Source: Microcyclospora pomicola (Eukaryota; Ascomycota; Dothideomycetes; Capnodiales). Taken from it: a DNA stretch of 64,000 nucleotides. Shown in pieces: positions 1-10,880 of this stretch. The position numbers and the translations under genes were made by a program. The notes below the pieces were generated by a model, which was given only the letters and a program-made list of their open reading frames with translations, searched no databases and was not told where the DNA came from. The DNA lies in assembly GCA_002786065.1 (NCBI GenBank), contig NHNY01000018.1, positions 124,001 to 188,000 on the forward strand, read 5' to 3'. Numbering within the stretch: the stretch's first letter is position 1; every line of letters starts with the position of its first letter.

Positions 1-458
1 GCGTCACGATTTCTCGTGATTTCCAAGCCCATCCACTGAAAACTGCAGATGCTAATGCCGACAACTCCGCTGTTTCACGACCTACACTAAAGATTCTGAC
101 CGACACTCCTCGGAACAACTCCACTGCTTCCGCGATCACGTCTCCGTCCACCACCACGTCTCCTGCCTCTGCCATCTGGACGACTTTCAAGAACGGCGCA
201 TTTCCTCGCCGCCGGTCGTCCAGCAGGCCGAGGGAGCGGACGCATAAAGAGGTGCCGCCAGAGATGCCCGCGTGGCCGTTGGCTCAAGGACCCGATAAGG
301 CAGCGGAGCCTGGAACACCAACTAAGACGAGGCTATCGGATGTAGTGAGAGGAAAACTGCGGTCGAACAAGGGTGCTAGCAAGGCTGACAAGAAGCGGGA
401 GGACTTGTGGATGTCAGGCAATACAGGTCCTGGAGAACAAGCTGGTCCTTCTTCATGA
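1..458 (+). CDS. Hypothetical protein, 3' end only
   Basis: The frame that starts at base 3 is open to a stop at 456-458, so this is the last 151 residues of a gene that begins outside the window. The visible part is rich in Ser, Thr, Pro, Arg and Lys, with a basic stretch (FPRRRSSSRPRERTHK) near the middle and a Lys-rich tail ending in GEQAGPSS. This looks like a disordered C-terminal tail. No domain is recognised and no function is proposed. The reading frame and the absence of stops are seen directly; that it is the end of a larger protein is inference. Confidence 0.55.
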   Translation, partial: VTISRDFQAHPLKTADANADNSAVSRPTLKILTDTPRNNSTASAITSPSTTTSPASAIWTTFKNGAFPRRRSSSRPRERTHKEVPPEMPAWPLAQGPDKAAEPGTPTKTRLSDVVRGKLRSNKGASKADKKREDLWMSGNTGPGEQAGPSS

Positions 459-878
459 AGGGATTGTGCGTGCTACCAGCCATGATGCCAATGTGTTTTG
501 AATATGTGATAGCAATGATCGATGTAGGAGATGATAAGTCCATCAGAGACTGAGGAGTTGATACCATGTAGCTATGTGGGTAGGTGTGTTTTCAGGACTA
601 GTCCATGAGCATATCTGGCCGTGGGCATGATCGAAGCATGTGTCTGCCTGATTCTACGATTCTTTCATTGCATCACCACAGTGCCGCGAGTGAAGCTGTT
701 GATCCCTAGCATAGTTCCACGGATGCATACTCACATAGATGTGGTCGTCGAGCGTATGCCTCTATGCCCAAAGGAGAAGAGATCCGTGACGGGTACACCC
801 GTCCAACCTCGAATGGGGATGCTCGTTTATCGATGGAAAGCAGTGTAGGCCTACACTTTTCTGTCAAGCAGACTCACA
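459..878. other. Intergenic, no gene seen
   Basis: This 420-base stretch lies between the partial gene and the next start codon. Only short overlapping ORFs without family resemblance occur. It should hold the 3' end of the first gene and the promoter of the second. Confidence 0.5.
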
Positions 879-2069
879 ATGGGCGGTGCGGCCAAAATGT
901 TCACTCGCAGATCTCTGGCAGTGTTTGCACCGAGCGAACGACAGGTCTGGCATCGCCAATGGCAGCGAAGCGGGCAATGCATTCGCTGCTTCCATGCTTC
1001 AAGGCAGATGAGCGCGGGTGAGACGCCGGCAAGCAGTGAGCAAGGCACGCCGTATAATGGTATGGTCTGAAGTTGTATCTCTACGCAGATAAGAATATCA
1101 GCTTACAGACTCGTAGCTCCGAAACAAGGACCCACCCGTCACCAGCGAGCAGCGCAGATCTCGGCCGAGATCAAGAACCTCAACCAGGCCGATGCCCCAC
1201 AAGCGACCAATGACCGCACGAGCGCGGACGAAGGTGTCGCGCCGGGGAGAATGGGGGATAACGAGTCGCCGGACCGGGAGGGGCCTCTTGCACAAGGTCT
1301 GCGTGGTTCCACACAAAACATCGATGCCAGCCCTGTCCAAGGCGCCGAAGACTTCGCAGAGGCTGCAACATCAAGCAGTGGGGCGCACAGCTTGGATAGG
1401 CCGCGATTGCCAACAAGACCGGTCCCAGCACCATACAACCCATATCAGCCGTCAGCAAGCGGTACGCTCACAAGTCCCGGTACTCCATATCAGCCTGCCG
1501 CTATGAACGCGTCAACGCTGATGCGAGTGGGCAATAACTCGTCTACAATCTCTGCGGCCAACGGTCTTGGTGTGGTGGAGGATCGCCTGAGCCGGCTTCC
1601 GGTTCACAGGCTGTTGGGGCCTGTGGCGTCTAAGCAGCTTGTTCGCGCCACAGGTAACTGGACGCTGGATGCCAAGTCTGAAGGAAAGAAGAGAAGGAGG
1701 CTCGCTTCGTGGCGATGGCTACAGGGGTCCGGATCGAAGGACAAGAACGTCAACGGTCTGACATCCTCACAGAAAGAGCGCTTGGAAGCTTTGCAAGTGG
1801 CGAAAAGGGCTGGCATTATGGCATTGAAGGACAACGTGGGTAAGAGAGTTGTTGACGAGGCTGTTCGTGGAGTCTACCCGAAGCACGGCCTGACTGGCCA
1901 AACACATTCAGTGGCCGCACTGGGCAAGGTGCAGAACGTGCTGGCATTGAACCCATCCTATCTGAGCGGTGATGCTGCCAGAGTGGTAGCGAAGGTGCAA
2001 GCTCTGCTACCTACGGCACAGCCAGCAAAGCCAAAAGCGGCCTCAAAGGCTAAAAAGGCACAGGCATGA
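879..2069 (+). CDS. Unknown protein with mitochondrial-type presequence
   Basis: Two exons, 879-1051 and 1109-2069, give about 377 residues. The intron has a GTATAA donor and a TTACAG acceptor and is needed because the frame of exon 1 meets a stop at 1068-1070. The N-terminus is Arg/Ser/Phe-rich without acidic residues up to about residue 14 and carries RCFHASR, typical of a mitochondrial presequence and processing site. Residues 60-150 look disordered. From about residue 210 there is a basic segment followed by a helical region (SSQKERLEALQVAKRAGIMA) and a Lys/Ala-rich tail. A second in-frame ATG at 897 is an alternative start. The family is not recognised; mitochondrial targeting is inference from composition. 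Confidence 0.7.
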
Positions 2070-2199
2070 TCAGGCCATGATAGCGATTCATGTACGTGTA
2101 TATATTCTCCTGTACATCATCGGAGCAAAACGACTTCTCTTGACCTCAGCTTTTCCCGAATGTCCCCGGTTCGTCTGCTATCAGGGTCTCTGGAAACCC

Positions 2200-3117
2200 T
2201 CAGTCGATCGCCCACTCCGTCTTCCACCAATCCACCATATCCACCACCTCTCTTTCCCCGATCAAATTTTGCAACCGCATCAGCAGATCTACACCACTAT
2301 CTGCAATCGCTCGATCCTCACCATGACTGGACGACGAAACGAAGCTCTTCGCTGCATCAACCGACGATCCGCCCTCCTCCACCCTCGGCAACCGCACACA
2401 TGCTTCCGCCAGACTCGCCAGGTCCGCGAACAAGTCCGCGACCACATACGACGTACGTTGCGCTAGACCCGGCGGATCGGTGCTCGTTGAGCACAGCGCG
2501 AAGAGATCGCGAGCTGTACACGCTCGCGGCATCGGGCGAGATGGCTTTATATTGGTGGCAGCCCGCGACACGGCGTTGGCATGGCGCTGCAGCAGAGCGG
2601 GGAGGCCGGCGAGGTTCGCGAGCGGCAAGATTGGGAGCAGTGGGATCTCGACGTCTGGACCCAGCAAGACGCTTTGTAAAGCGGCGTACGCGTGGGCGTT
2701 AGTCGTGTCTTCTGGACCTGGGGCGGTCGTCAGGGTTTTCGCGGAGACGAAGGAGAGTGCTGGCGGGAGGTGGAGCAGGAGGACGAGGGCGAGGTCTTGG
2801 CCGCCGGTCAGCGAGGCGAAGTGTTGGATTCGCTGTAGGGTGGCTGGTATGTCGGGTTCGGCGACGCTGCGTGGAGAGAGTAGGAGGATGCGTAGGGTAC
2901 GAGGACGGGTGGTTGTGCTGCTGCTTCGTTGGGCTGGCGGTGCAAGAGGTATGGATATATCGTGGGTCGTGAGTGCGGACTCTGAGACGTGGTTAGCTTA
3001 AGACTGAGGAATGGACTGGGGAAATACTTTACCTCTTAATGCGAGACCGGCTGGGGCTGAGAGACTGGGTATGATTGAGGAGAACGAGGGCCGGCGGCGG
3101 AGGGAAGTACAGAACAT
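2200..3117 (-). CDS. Conserved-looking unknown protein, two exons
   Basis: Exons 3117-3033 and 2981-2200 (minus strand) encode about 288 residues. The 51-base intron (3032-2982) has a GTAAAG donor, a GCTAAC branch point and a TCTCAG acceptor, and splicing joins the frames exactly. The protein starts MFCTSLRRRPSFSSIIPSLS, which could be a mitochondrial presequence. A globular core follows with segments RTLRILLLSPRSV, TLQRIQHFASLTGGQDLALV and LGPDVEIPLLPILPLANLAG, and it ends MVDWWKTEWAID. The unbroken frame of hydrophobic helices across the intron is the evidence that this is a gene. I do not recognise the family. The gene is convergent with the preceding one, with only 130 bases between stops. 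Confidence 0.7.
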
Positions 3118-3286
3118 GTTCTCAGATGAAGATCTTGTGTTGTTTGAAGCGAAGAGAAGACGTAGAGACTGCCGAAGAAGTGGAGGTCATGGGTGAGTTC
3201 ATCCAGACTCGATCGAGTCTCCTGTTTTGATACATGCGAGTAGAGCTTCTATCTGTACAGTAGAGTGGAAATGCCGCAATCATACA

Positions 3287-4208
3287 TTAGGTGTCTTTCT
3301 TCTTCGCATCAACAACAGAGTCCGCTCGCGCCTGCGCTGATGCTGGCTTCTGTGCTGCACTTGCGCCTTCTTTGGTGGTTACCTTCTCATCCGTCTTCGT
3401 GACTTTTATCGGTTGCTTTGGTGCTTCCACACTTGACGGCTTGACCACTTTCTCCCCTGGTACATCGCCTCGTACGGTCTGCACACCTTCAACCTCACCT
3501 GGCACATCTACCGGCTCTGTCCTCGACCACCAGCCAGCTGGATTCCACCAAGAAATCTCATCCTTGGCCTTCGCCTTCTCTCGCATGACTTCCAGACCTG
3601 GCTCATATTTGCTTCTCAGCCTCATCAACTCCCCTTCTAGACTCTCCAGTCGTTCCGCTACATCGTCTCTCCTCGCGCTCTCCTTCTTCCGACTCCGCAC
3701 AGCATCAAAGACCAGCAAACCAGCTGCGACCGCAAAGATAAACGCCTCGGAGAAGAAGTTTGCACCCAAATCTATAGCTTTCGCCTCGCTGAGCGGCCGG
3801 ATCTTGATCTTGGGCTTCTCCGACTCCTTCTTGGCACCTTCTTTCTCTAGCTTCGCCAGCTCTTCGTCAAACTTCTTCTGCTCCTCCTCGGTTCGCACGA
3901 TCGGGATCTCTGCTTTGCGCTTCTTTTCCTCAGCGGCTTTCTGCTCGCGCTCGTGCATGCGGTCTTGGGCGACAGGGTCGTGTAGGATGCCCAGCCGCAT
4001 CCTCATGTCGATCCGATGCACCCGCTGGGCTTGTGTGACGGCGAAACGGCGGAAGCCATCGTGCTCTTTCGCTTGACGCTTGATATAGTTCTGTACATGG
4101 AACGCGGCTTTAGCATGAGACTAGGCGAGCTGGATGGAAGTAACTGACACCGATAGGTTTCGCGGCGGTGCGAATCGCAAGCGAGAGGAGTTTGAAAGTA
4201 AGTGACAT
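3287..4208 (-). CDS. OPA3-like mitochondrial protein
   Basis: Exon 1 (4208-4149) encodes MSLTFKLLSLAIRTAAKPIG and exon 2 (4090-3287) the rest, 287 residues in all. The 58-base intron has a GTCAGT donor and a GTACAG acceptor. The N-terminal half matches the OPA3 family: a hydrophobic start followed by NYIKRQAKEHDGFRRF, then a Met/Arg-rich helix (RIDMRMRLGILHDP), and GANFFSEAFIFAVAAGLLVF as the characteristic membrane-associated segment at about residues 129-148. A coiled coil (residues 155-185) and a Lys/Ala-rich disordered tail follow. Family members sit in mitochondria and affect organelle shape and lipid metabolism in animals; the fungal role is poorly known. The gene shares a 287-base divergent promoter with CDC26. 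Confidence 0.88.
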
Positions 4209-4495
4209 GTCGGGAGGCAAAAGGCCTTAAACCCGGTATTGGAAGACTCAGATCATATCAGATGTTATGCTAGTATGTTGTAGGGCAGTTCGAACAGCTG
4301 GTGGAGGAATGAGGTCGGAATCCATCGCATGCACCACCGACACCACTTTGATGCTTCAACAACCACCACAACACGACCATACATTTAGACACGACCTGCG
4401 ATCAACACTACGTGTATATTATAGACAATCAACCAGCTTATCCAAGGAACCCCATACGCTAAACAAGCACAAACTTCGTAAGGAAGAATACGAAC
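4209..4495. promoter_or_regulatory. Divergent promoter of OPA3-like and CDC26 genes
   Basis: The two start codons face away from each other across 287 bases. A TATA-like ATATTATAG lies near 4415 on the CDC26 side. No other site is claimed. Confidence 0.5.
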
Positions 4496-4735
4496 ATGCT
4501 ATCCCGCCCCGCCACCAAAATCAGTCTTACAGCAGACGACGTGGCTGCCTACGAGCAGCGCCGTATGGCTCGCGATGCACTGCGTGACCAGAACCTCAGC
4601 AGCTCACAGGACACGACACAAAGCACTGTTGAGGACATGACCGATGAGGATATGACGCCCGCACAGCAGACGCGCGCGGCCAAAGCTAAGGCTGCGCGAG
4701 AGCAACGGATGGGACTGGGGACGACTCGTGGTTGA
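4496..4735 (+). CDS. cdc26: Anaphase-promoting complex subunit CDC26
   Basis: This single-exon ORF of 79 residues begins MLSRPATKISLTADDVAAY, which fits the conserved start of CDC26 (a short basic N-terminus, then I-x-L-T-x-D-D-V/I). The start context AACATG is good. Known family role: a small subunit of the APC/C ubiquitin ligase whose N-terminus threads into the TPR groove of the Cdc16/APC6 subunit and stabilises it. The rest is Arg/Gln-rich and probably disordered. The small size makes false similarity possible, but the N-terminal match and the divergent neighbour arrangement support a real gene. Confidence 0.82.
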   Translation: MLSRPATKISLTADDVAAYEQRRMARDALRDQNLSSSQDTTQSTVEDMTDEDMTPAQQTRAAKAKAAREQRMGLGTTRG

Positions 4736-5755
4736 GCGCCGATTACTGTCTGAAGTCAAGGAGCCGACGTCAGTTTACGATCATGTCTTGAGAATTCGGA
4801 TTCGACATTGGGACTGGAGTTTGACGAGGACGAGACTGCACCATCAAGCTATCTGCAGCATATGCGTCGCCGCTCGAGAGGTTTCAATTGCCCGATCACG
4901 ACGATATGGACCACACGGCAAGCAAGTACCTCTCGGTAGGACATGAGATACTCGACTGCGCGCCTGTGTCTCCCCCCAGAGTGACCGAAGCTCCGGCCAA
5001 CGAGACGAGATCTCAAGCCTCCATATGGCCAATGATCGACCTTCGAGGACGAAGTCTTCCTTTGGCAATGTACCGATATATTCGACTTTAGGGATAAGCA
5101 GACGATCTCACAATGTGAGATGCTTTAATCACATCGGCACGAGGATGCAGATCCCGTGCCTAGCCATCGACTGCAAGCAGCAGAATGGCTGCTCCGAGAG
5201 TCTGCGGCTTGATCGAGAATGATATGACAGCAACATATCAAGTCTGGTCGATAAACTGGAGAATTGATAGATCTTTAGCAGCTTGCACCTGGATGAATTC
5301 TTTGTCTGGTCTGCAATGCTCAACATTGGCATCTGTCGACCTTGCATTGAAATTGTCAAGGTTGGTAGTACTACACTAAATAATGCGAAAGAATTCCGTG
5401 GTTCGACCAATCATCCTCCCTTCGTGCACCTTTCCGAGCGTGTTCTGGTGGTAGGCATAGCGAGGCCTGGATACCCAAGAAACTTGAGTCGAGCTAAACT
5501 GGAGGACGCTGTTTCTGTACACACCACAGGACGTCTCAAGCTAAGTGGTCTCCTCAGAGGGTTGAAGCACATATCATAGTACGTAGGCCACTGCCATATG
5601 GCTCCTCCGGCGTTCCAGCATCATCACCATGTCGAGAACCACCTAGGTCGATGTCGTGAAACCTTTTGTAAAAGGCTCATTCACGGATGCAGAGTGGCGA
5701 TGAACATCGTGAAGGGTGTTCTCAATCAGCCATGCAATAAGTGGAGGTCTCTAGG
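4736..5755. other. Intergenic, no gene seen
   Basis: About 1 kb between the CDC26 stop and the stop of the oppositely oriented monooxygenase. ORFs are short and overlap on both strands without family resemblance, so I see only 3' flanks here. Confidence 0.5.
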
Positions 5756-7207
5756 TCACACCGCTTCGATGGTAGCTTCAGCCTTCGAAGCAGCAGCGTC
5801 ACCATCAACAGCTTGCACAGCGCTCTCAAACAAGCGCACCGCATCGTCGTTCTGCTTCTGCAGATCTGCATTGTTTGTGAAAGCCGCTGCTCCGCCGAAA
5901 AACTGCTTCATCCGTGCGGGATCCTCGTGCATTGTCTCCTCCGCATAGGCGTAGACTCGGCCGAATTTCCTCGCTAGATCCACCACGGCCTGGCTGCGCG
6001 GACGCCGCACAGTGTCAAACGCAGAGAGCGCGGCCTCGACCTGCTTAGGAGATGTGACCTTGGAGAACAATGCGTCGAGCACGGCGGCGTCTTCGAGTGC
6101 CTGCGCTGCTCCGTTGCCGGCAAAGGGCATACTGGCGTGTGCGGCGTCGCCCATCATCGCCACGCGCCCGGAGTAGTAGATAGGTGCGTGGTCGTGGTCG
6201 GCGGCTGTCCATGAGGCAGAGGTGTCTCTGGCGACCATATCGACGATCTTGCGGGCATCTTCGCTGTAATCCTTGTACAGCTCTGGGTCAAGAGGCGGCG
6301 CTTCCCCTGTCTCTGTGAATTTTGCACCTCTGACGGCCACTCCAGCACTCAAGCGTGTACCCTTGTTAACGGGGATGCAGTTGACATGACCTCGCGGTCC
6401 CAGCAGAATGGGCACTGTGCGCGTCCATTTGGGGTTGATATGCTGTCTCGCGTACTCCGCCGTGACCATCGTTCGATATACCTGCCAGCCATCGTGGTTC
6501 ACAGGCTTGGTCGCGGGATGATCAGGCCCCAAGATATATGCACGCGTCACGCTATGGATACCGTCCGCGCCAATCAAACAATCAGCTTGTGCCCCTGAAC
6601 CGTCTTGGAACACTATCTTGACCCCTGCTTCAGTACCGCGATCCTCGATGGACTTAACTTTCTTCCCGAAGCTGATCCGGTCCTTCGGCACCAATTCCAG
6701 CAATCCATCCAGCAGGTCTGCACGACTGACAGTCTTCCTGCCCTTCGCCTTCCCTAGTTCGGCGACCAATTCGCCCATGTTTGGACCCTGCGCAAGGATA
6801 ACCTCTGTGCTCATCTCCTGATCCTCCTCGCCGATCTCCAGCGCTTTGTCGAAGTACACCTGGCGGACTTCGGGTCCGATCAGTGCCATGGCTTTGATTG
6901 CATTCAGATGTAGCGCCAGACCAGCCCCGACGTCTTTGTATTCTGGTACGGACTCGTAGATGTGGAAGTGTACGTGTGCTTTCTTGGCAAGCCCTGCGGC
7001 CAGAGCGAGCCCAGCAATCCCACCGCCCGTGATAGCCACATTGATGATGGGGCGGTCGCCAGTCACTCCGGCCATACTTGCGAAGGCGGGGCGGCAAAGT
7101 GAAGAAGGAGTCTGCTGGAAGGCTGATAGGAAAGTATTGCGAAAGAGAAGCGCACGGGAGTGACGCTGGGTAAACAAACGAGTGGAAGGACGAAGAGATG
7201 AAAGCAT
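5756..7207 (-). CDS. FAD-dependent monooxygenase, salicylate hydroxylase type
   Basis: Single exon, 483 residues from the ATG at 7207. All three signatures of group A flavoprotein hydroxylases are visible: the dinucleotide fold GGGIAGLALA at residues 61-70, the GADGIHSVTR (DG) motif in the middle, and MMGDAAHASMPFAGNGAAQA (GD motif plus FAD ribityl contact). The family uses FAD and NAD(P)H to hydroxylate aromatic substrates; the actual substrate cannot be told. The first 44 residues are Arg/Ser/Phe-rich and acid-free, resembling a mitochondrial presequence, and a second ATG at 7075 (MAGVTGDRP) would give the usual cytosolic form. The next gene on this strand is a GFA-fold protein; joint function is only a guess. 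Confidence 0.9.
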   Translation of the reverse strand: MLSSLRPSTRLFTQRHSRALLFRNTFLSAFQQTPSSLCRPAFASMAGVTGDRPIINVAITGGGIAGLALAAGLAKKAHVHFHIYESVPEYKDVGAGLALHLNAIKAMALIGPEVRQVYFDKALEIGEEDQEMSTEVILAQGPNMGELVAELGKAKGRKTVSRADLLDGLLELVPKDRISFGKKVKSIEDRGTEAGVKIVFQDGSGAQADCLIGADGIHSVTRAYILGPDHPATKPVNHDGWQVYRTMVTAEYARQHINPKWTRTVPILLGPRGHVNCIPVNKGTRLSAGVAVRGAKFTETGEAPPLDPELYKDYSEDARKIVDMVARDTSASWTAADHDHAPIYYSGRVAMMGDAAHASMPFAGNGAAQALEDAAVLDALFSKVTSPKQVEAALSAFDTVRRPRSQAVVDLARKFGRVYAYAEETMHEDPARMKQFFGGAAAFTNNADLQKQNDDAVRLFESAVQAVDGDAAASKAEATIEAV

Positions 7208-7634
7208 GGGTGAAAGGCGGTCTCTCGGCCAGTGCAAGAACGGAACAATGAAATGTTTGGACTGTAGTAAGGACTTACATGAGAGCAGAAGCCGACATGG
7301 GTATCAGACTGTCAACAGTGCAATGGGTCTTGGTTGAACTGTGACATAGTGTGTGATACAGGCATTGAGAAGTTGGAGGACGTCACGATCGCTAGCGTCG
7401 GGCCGGATCGCACAAGAAGCTTGTGTGGAGCCGGATGCCGAACGTAAGAATAGCAACACTTTATCAGCGTCTGCATGTGAATGTTATATAGGGAGAGTAT
7501 ACGATCAATTGAGTAACGATTCTCTTCTTGCATAGGAGATCTCATGGGTCAATCCGCGCTCGGAATGTGCTGTAGCGAAGGGAGAGCCTCATTGCTTGTT
7601 TGAATGTGACCCGCGGATCATTACTAGCTACCTC
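7208..7634. other. Intergenic, upstream of the monooxygenase gene
   Basis: This 427-base stretch is the promoter side of the monooxygenase and the 3' flank of the GFA gene. It contains no credible ORF. Confidence 0.5.
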
Positions 7635-8211
7635 CTAATCATCCATAGCCTCCTTCTCCGGACCAGCCCATTTGATCTTGTAGTACGGGATCCCTTCATA
7701 TTTGCTCTGCCAGCCATGCAAATGTGAGCCAAATGCTGCAGCTTCGGGCTGTGGGATACGTGGGAACATGCCCATCTTGACGACAACTTTCCCAGGGTAG
7801 AGCTTGGTCTGCGATTTGACGGGACTGTGTTGGAAGTATCACTCAGTGATGGCCAAAGACGATCGTAAGCGAGGGAGATAACATAACCACCACATACTTT
7901 CCATCCTTGGAGCAGAAATATCGATCTACCTTGTTTCCGCTCAATGTCGCGTAATCCTCGTAGACCTGCAATGTGCCGTCGCGGTCCTCGATCTGCACTT
8001 TGTCTTCGTCCATCAGCAGGTTCGAAGCGACATATGATCCAGCCACTTTTCGACAATTTGCGCAATGACATAGATGACCGCGAGGTCGGTCGAACAAGCC
8101 TTTCTCGTGCAATGTCACGGTTATGCTGCCGCAGAGACATGATCCTGTCAGGGCATCGGCAAATTCACTCGCGTCGTGCTGCTTCGGGTCCCCTGTGGGA
8201 GCGTTCGGCAT
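7635..8211 (-). CDS. GFA/CENP-V-type zinc-binding domain protein
   Basis: Exons 8211-7898 and 7824-7635 give 167 residues. The intron (7897-7825, 73 bases) has GTATGT and ACACAG ends, and splicing turns AA plus T into Asn and opens the C-terminal frame ending WAGPEKEAMDD. The Mss4-like fold of the family is marked by SCLCGSITVT, GHLCHCANCRKVAGSYVASN and YFCSKDGK, which provide the Cys ligands of structural and catalytic zinc sites in glutathione-dependent formaldehyde-activating enzyme relatives. Most fungal members have no known substrate, so activity is not assigned. An in-frame ATG at 8301 would add 30 residues of unlikely sequence; MPNAPTGDP at 8211 is preferred. Confidence 0.87.
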
Positions 8212-9886
8212 GGTCGTTGTTGCGATTTGTTCTACAGGCTTTGCGAAAGATAGATGGACATAGTCGAAATGTTCGAGATGATTGCACACGATTGGGATCA
8301 TTGAGCTTCACAGAGCGGCGACATGATGCCGAGACTTATATTGAGCAACTGACGTAATTGCTGTTGTAGCTCTATGAAGCTGTGGAGATACGGAGCTGAA
8401 AAATATCTCCATAGGTACCTAGGTAGTCTACCTACCTTACATTAGCTACCTCTACCCTTGGACAAGCTCTGGCACTTCCTGTTGTCCGGAGCCAGATTCG
8501 GAGCTACAAACAAGCTGAAGGTATTGTCTTTCTTGAGACTTCGCGTGGGATCGTCTCAGCCGATACGAGCACGGTACAACTCTGGTCCGGTTATCGCGAG
8601 ATAGTAAGGACACGAAAGGGCAAGTATCGAAAATTCTGGTCATGTTCTGCGTCAACATTGACGGTAAGGCCAGAATATCACTGTCACGTGATGGTGTGGC
8701 GCCACAAATCCTCCCTGACTTCCTTGATGCACTTCTCTCCACGGCGGGAGATGTGGTGTACTTGCACACTTTCTGGACAGGGACAGCAGTCGACAGTCAT
8801 TGCAGAGCAGAGACCCTTGTGTTCCACTTGTGGAGCCCGAGGCATGTGGCATCTGCAGAGCTAAATGTGACAAGGCCAAGTTTACACAATCGTAAGGTGA
8901 GTGTACTACCCCCTTTGATTCTTCTCGAGATCGACGGTCATCATTGTCCACGGTGGGATAGTCTTTGGTAGCCATTCAGCAAACCGAGTTCTCTCAGCAC
9001 CGTTGCAGTAGCGCCAGATGCGCCTTGGTCAGCATACAACGGACTTCGTGACTCGGGCAGATGCAAGCAGTGAAGTTGACTGAAAGGTCGTCGCAAATCT
9101 GACATGCGCTGCTCTTTCTCCACCTACATGGCTTGAGAACGTTAATGAGAAGCCCAGTAGAGACGGACGCCAACAAGGTCTTCCAGTCATTGCCTCACAC
9201 AGCGCATGGGCGAAGCAGTCCTCAACCATTTCGGACAGACATTGCTGCACATCAAGTCAAGGAGGCGGCCGCTCCAACGAGCGCAGCTGTGCGATCAACT
9301 GCTCCCCCAGCGTGGTCGAGACCAAGCCTGCATGCCATGTCGTGTTTCCACCAACTTAAGCCTGGCATACACGTACCAATTGACATTGTGTGCGGTATAG
9401 TCCTCCGGATCGCCGACGTGGTGTAGTATGCGAGGACCAAGATGGCTTGGTACAAAGCAAGATATCTGAACGATGACTGAACATCCCCAGACTACGTGGC
9501 CCAACGACTCAGCATACATTTGGCGCTCTGGACAGCATGAGAGACTATGTCATACCTTCAAGAGCTGCCATTTCATCTCGCGTCTTGGAGACCAGGGGGC
9601 ATCTTGGAGTGACGGGACATACCCTGACATCTGGCTGCGCTACTAGTCGTGACTCAACTCCATAGGATCCTGCAGGTAACATGGTACGAAGCCGCCATCC
9701 AGGCAGGCCGCATATTGATGTGCATCTGATCAAACGTATAGTAACGTGGCCTCAATGGGGTCGGTCGAGATGTCGCGTGATTTATAGCGATCTAGGTTCC
9801 TCCTAATGTGGTCGGGTGTTCCCCAATTTCAACACCAGACAATCTCTTCTTTTACAATATCGCCTCTACACGATACGACTTCCACC
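8212..9886. other. Gene-poor stretch, possible Cys-rich exons on minus strand
   Basis: This 1.7 kb between the GFA gene and the secreted-protein array has no convincing full gene. At 8413-8442 it has a cluster of TAGGTA/TACCTA words. On the minus strand at 9125-8994 one frame reads a Cys-rich segment (SACQICDDLSVNF, then TACICPSHEVRCMLTK) ending at a stop, and another frame at about 9245-9175 reads QQCLSEMVEDCFAHALCEAM, with a CATTAAC..TAG intron end between them. They may be exons of a small Cys-rich gene or a remnant. The evidence is too thin for a CDS call. Confidence 0.3.
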
Positions 9887-10268
9887 ATGCAGTTGGGTCG
9901 AGTCGTTCTTCTGGCTGGTTCATTGGAAGGGACTATTGCAGCTGGAATTCCGAAGATGAACGAGTACAAGGATAACAACTGGTGAGGCGATTCTCGCGCC
10001 CTTATGGTGGTCCGACCGTTTGCTGATGTCTTGCAGCATCGAAGCAAGCTACACTCATCATCATCTGGACATGGGCTGCGTAAGCTTCGACGCATCCAGC
10101 GATTCTGTGTATCTTGGTGGCGATTGGTGGTACTCGATCTACAGCGACTCAGCCTGCACCCTTCTCTATGAAACTGCTCCGAGCGGCTGTTATCGAAATC
10201 TCACCCGCGAAATAAGTCCGGGCAATTTTTTGCGGATCGGTTCCGGAGAAGCACGCTACCAAGGATAG
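9887..10268 (+). CDS. Small secreted protein A of a tandem three-gene family
   Basis: Exons 9887-9981 and 10037-10268 encode 108 residues. The 55-base intron has a GTGAGG donor and TTGCAG acceptor and falls between bases 2 and 3 of a Cys codon. The N-terminus (MQLGRVVLLAGSLEGTIAAG) is a probable but weak signal peptide. The mature part begins IPKMNEYKDNNC, has HHH, MGCVSFDASSDSVYLGG and a DWWYSIYSDSAC segment, four Cys and one NLT glycosylation site. The same PKxNEYxDxNC motif and intron position recur in the two genes downstream. No known domain is recognised; a secreted effector-like or cell-surface role is inference from size, signal peptide and family expansion. Confidence 0.72.
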
Positions 10269-10731
10269 TGAGATTGGATAAGTGTTCCCGGAAACGCTGC
10301 TCGAATTGGCAGACGAATCGCTGCTTCCATCATCGAGAGCCTGCTGTACGAGTCGCTTGAAGCAGCAGTGCTGCGTGATGATGCTGGACGAATGAGTTCT
10401 ATCATTGTGATGAGACATATATCTGGTATCATACGGTAACATATCTCAACGTCCGAGTGTTAAAAGCATATATAACATAGGCAAATTTGTTGGCAAAGAC
10501 TGACATATTTAATTTGACGTGGCTTGTTGACAGGAGAGTGCCTCGCCTCACCATTTGATCCGATTGCATATCATGTCAGGACCGCTTTAATACGAGAGCA
10601 CCGTACACAGTACTACTTTGAACGGTAATGGAATACAACTTCCCTCGCCCTTGAGCGCCCGAAGATGGAGGCGGCAGCACTAATTCACATAGGTACAGAG
10701 TAATGCTCACGTCATGAGATACTTTTGGCTT

Positions 10732-10760
10732 GAGGACACTTATACGAGAACAGTGTCCTC
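10732..10760. repeat. Inverted repeat GAGGACAC..GTGTCCTC, copy 1
   Basis: GAGGACAC at 10732-10739 is repeated as its exact reverse complement at 10753-10760, with a 13-base spacer. It lies about 230 bases upstream of the start codon of secreted-protein gene B. A dyad of this size could be a transcription-factor site; that is inference. Confidence 0.55.
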
Positions 10761-10830
10761 GAAGTCACTCTCCTTCACACTTGTTAGGCATAAGAGGCTC
10801 ACAGGGACTACTAAAGGATTTCTCTAGCTT

Positions 10831-10855
10831 GAAGACACATAGGTAATGTGTCCTC
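10831..10855. repeat. Inverted repeat GAAGACACA..TGTGTCCTC, copy 2
   Basis: GAAGACACA at 10831-10839 faces TGTGTCCTC at 10847-10855 (one mismatch in nine, 7-base spacer). It is a second copy of the dyad 100 bases upstream, and both are preceded by GCTT. It ends 25 bases before the TATA box of gene B. Confidence 0.55.
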
Positions 10856-10880
10856 GGAGCAGAATTCTACCTCTCAGTAG

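Noticed and set aside
3291-4076. Plus-strand ORF of 261 codons
   Set aside because: It is the shadow of the OPA3-like gene on the other strand. Its Ser/Phe-rich composition is what Lys/Glu-rich coding sequence gives when read in reverse.
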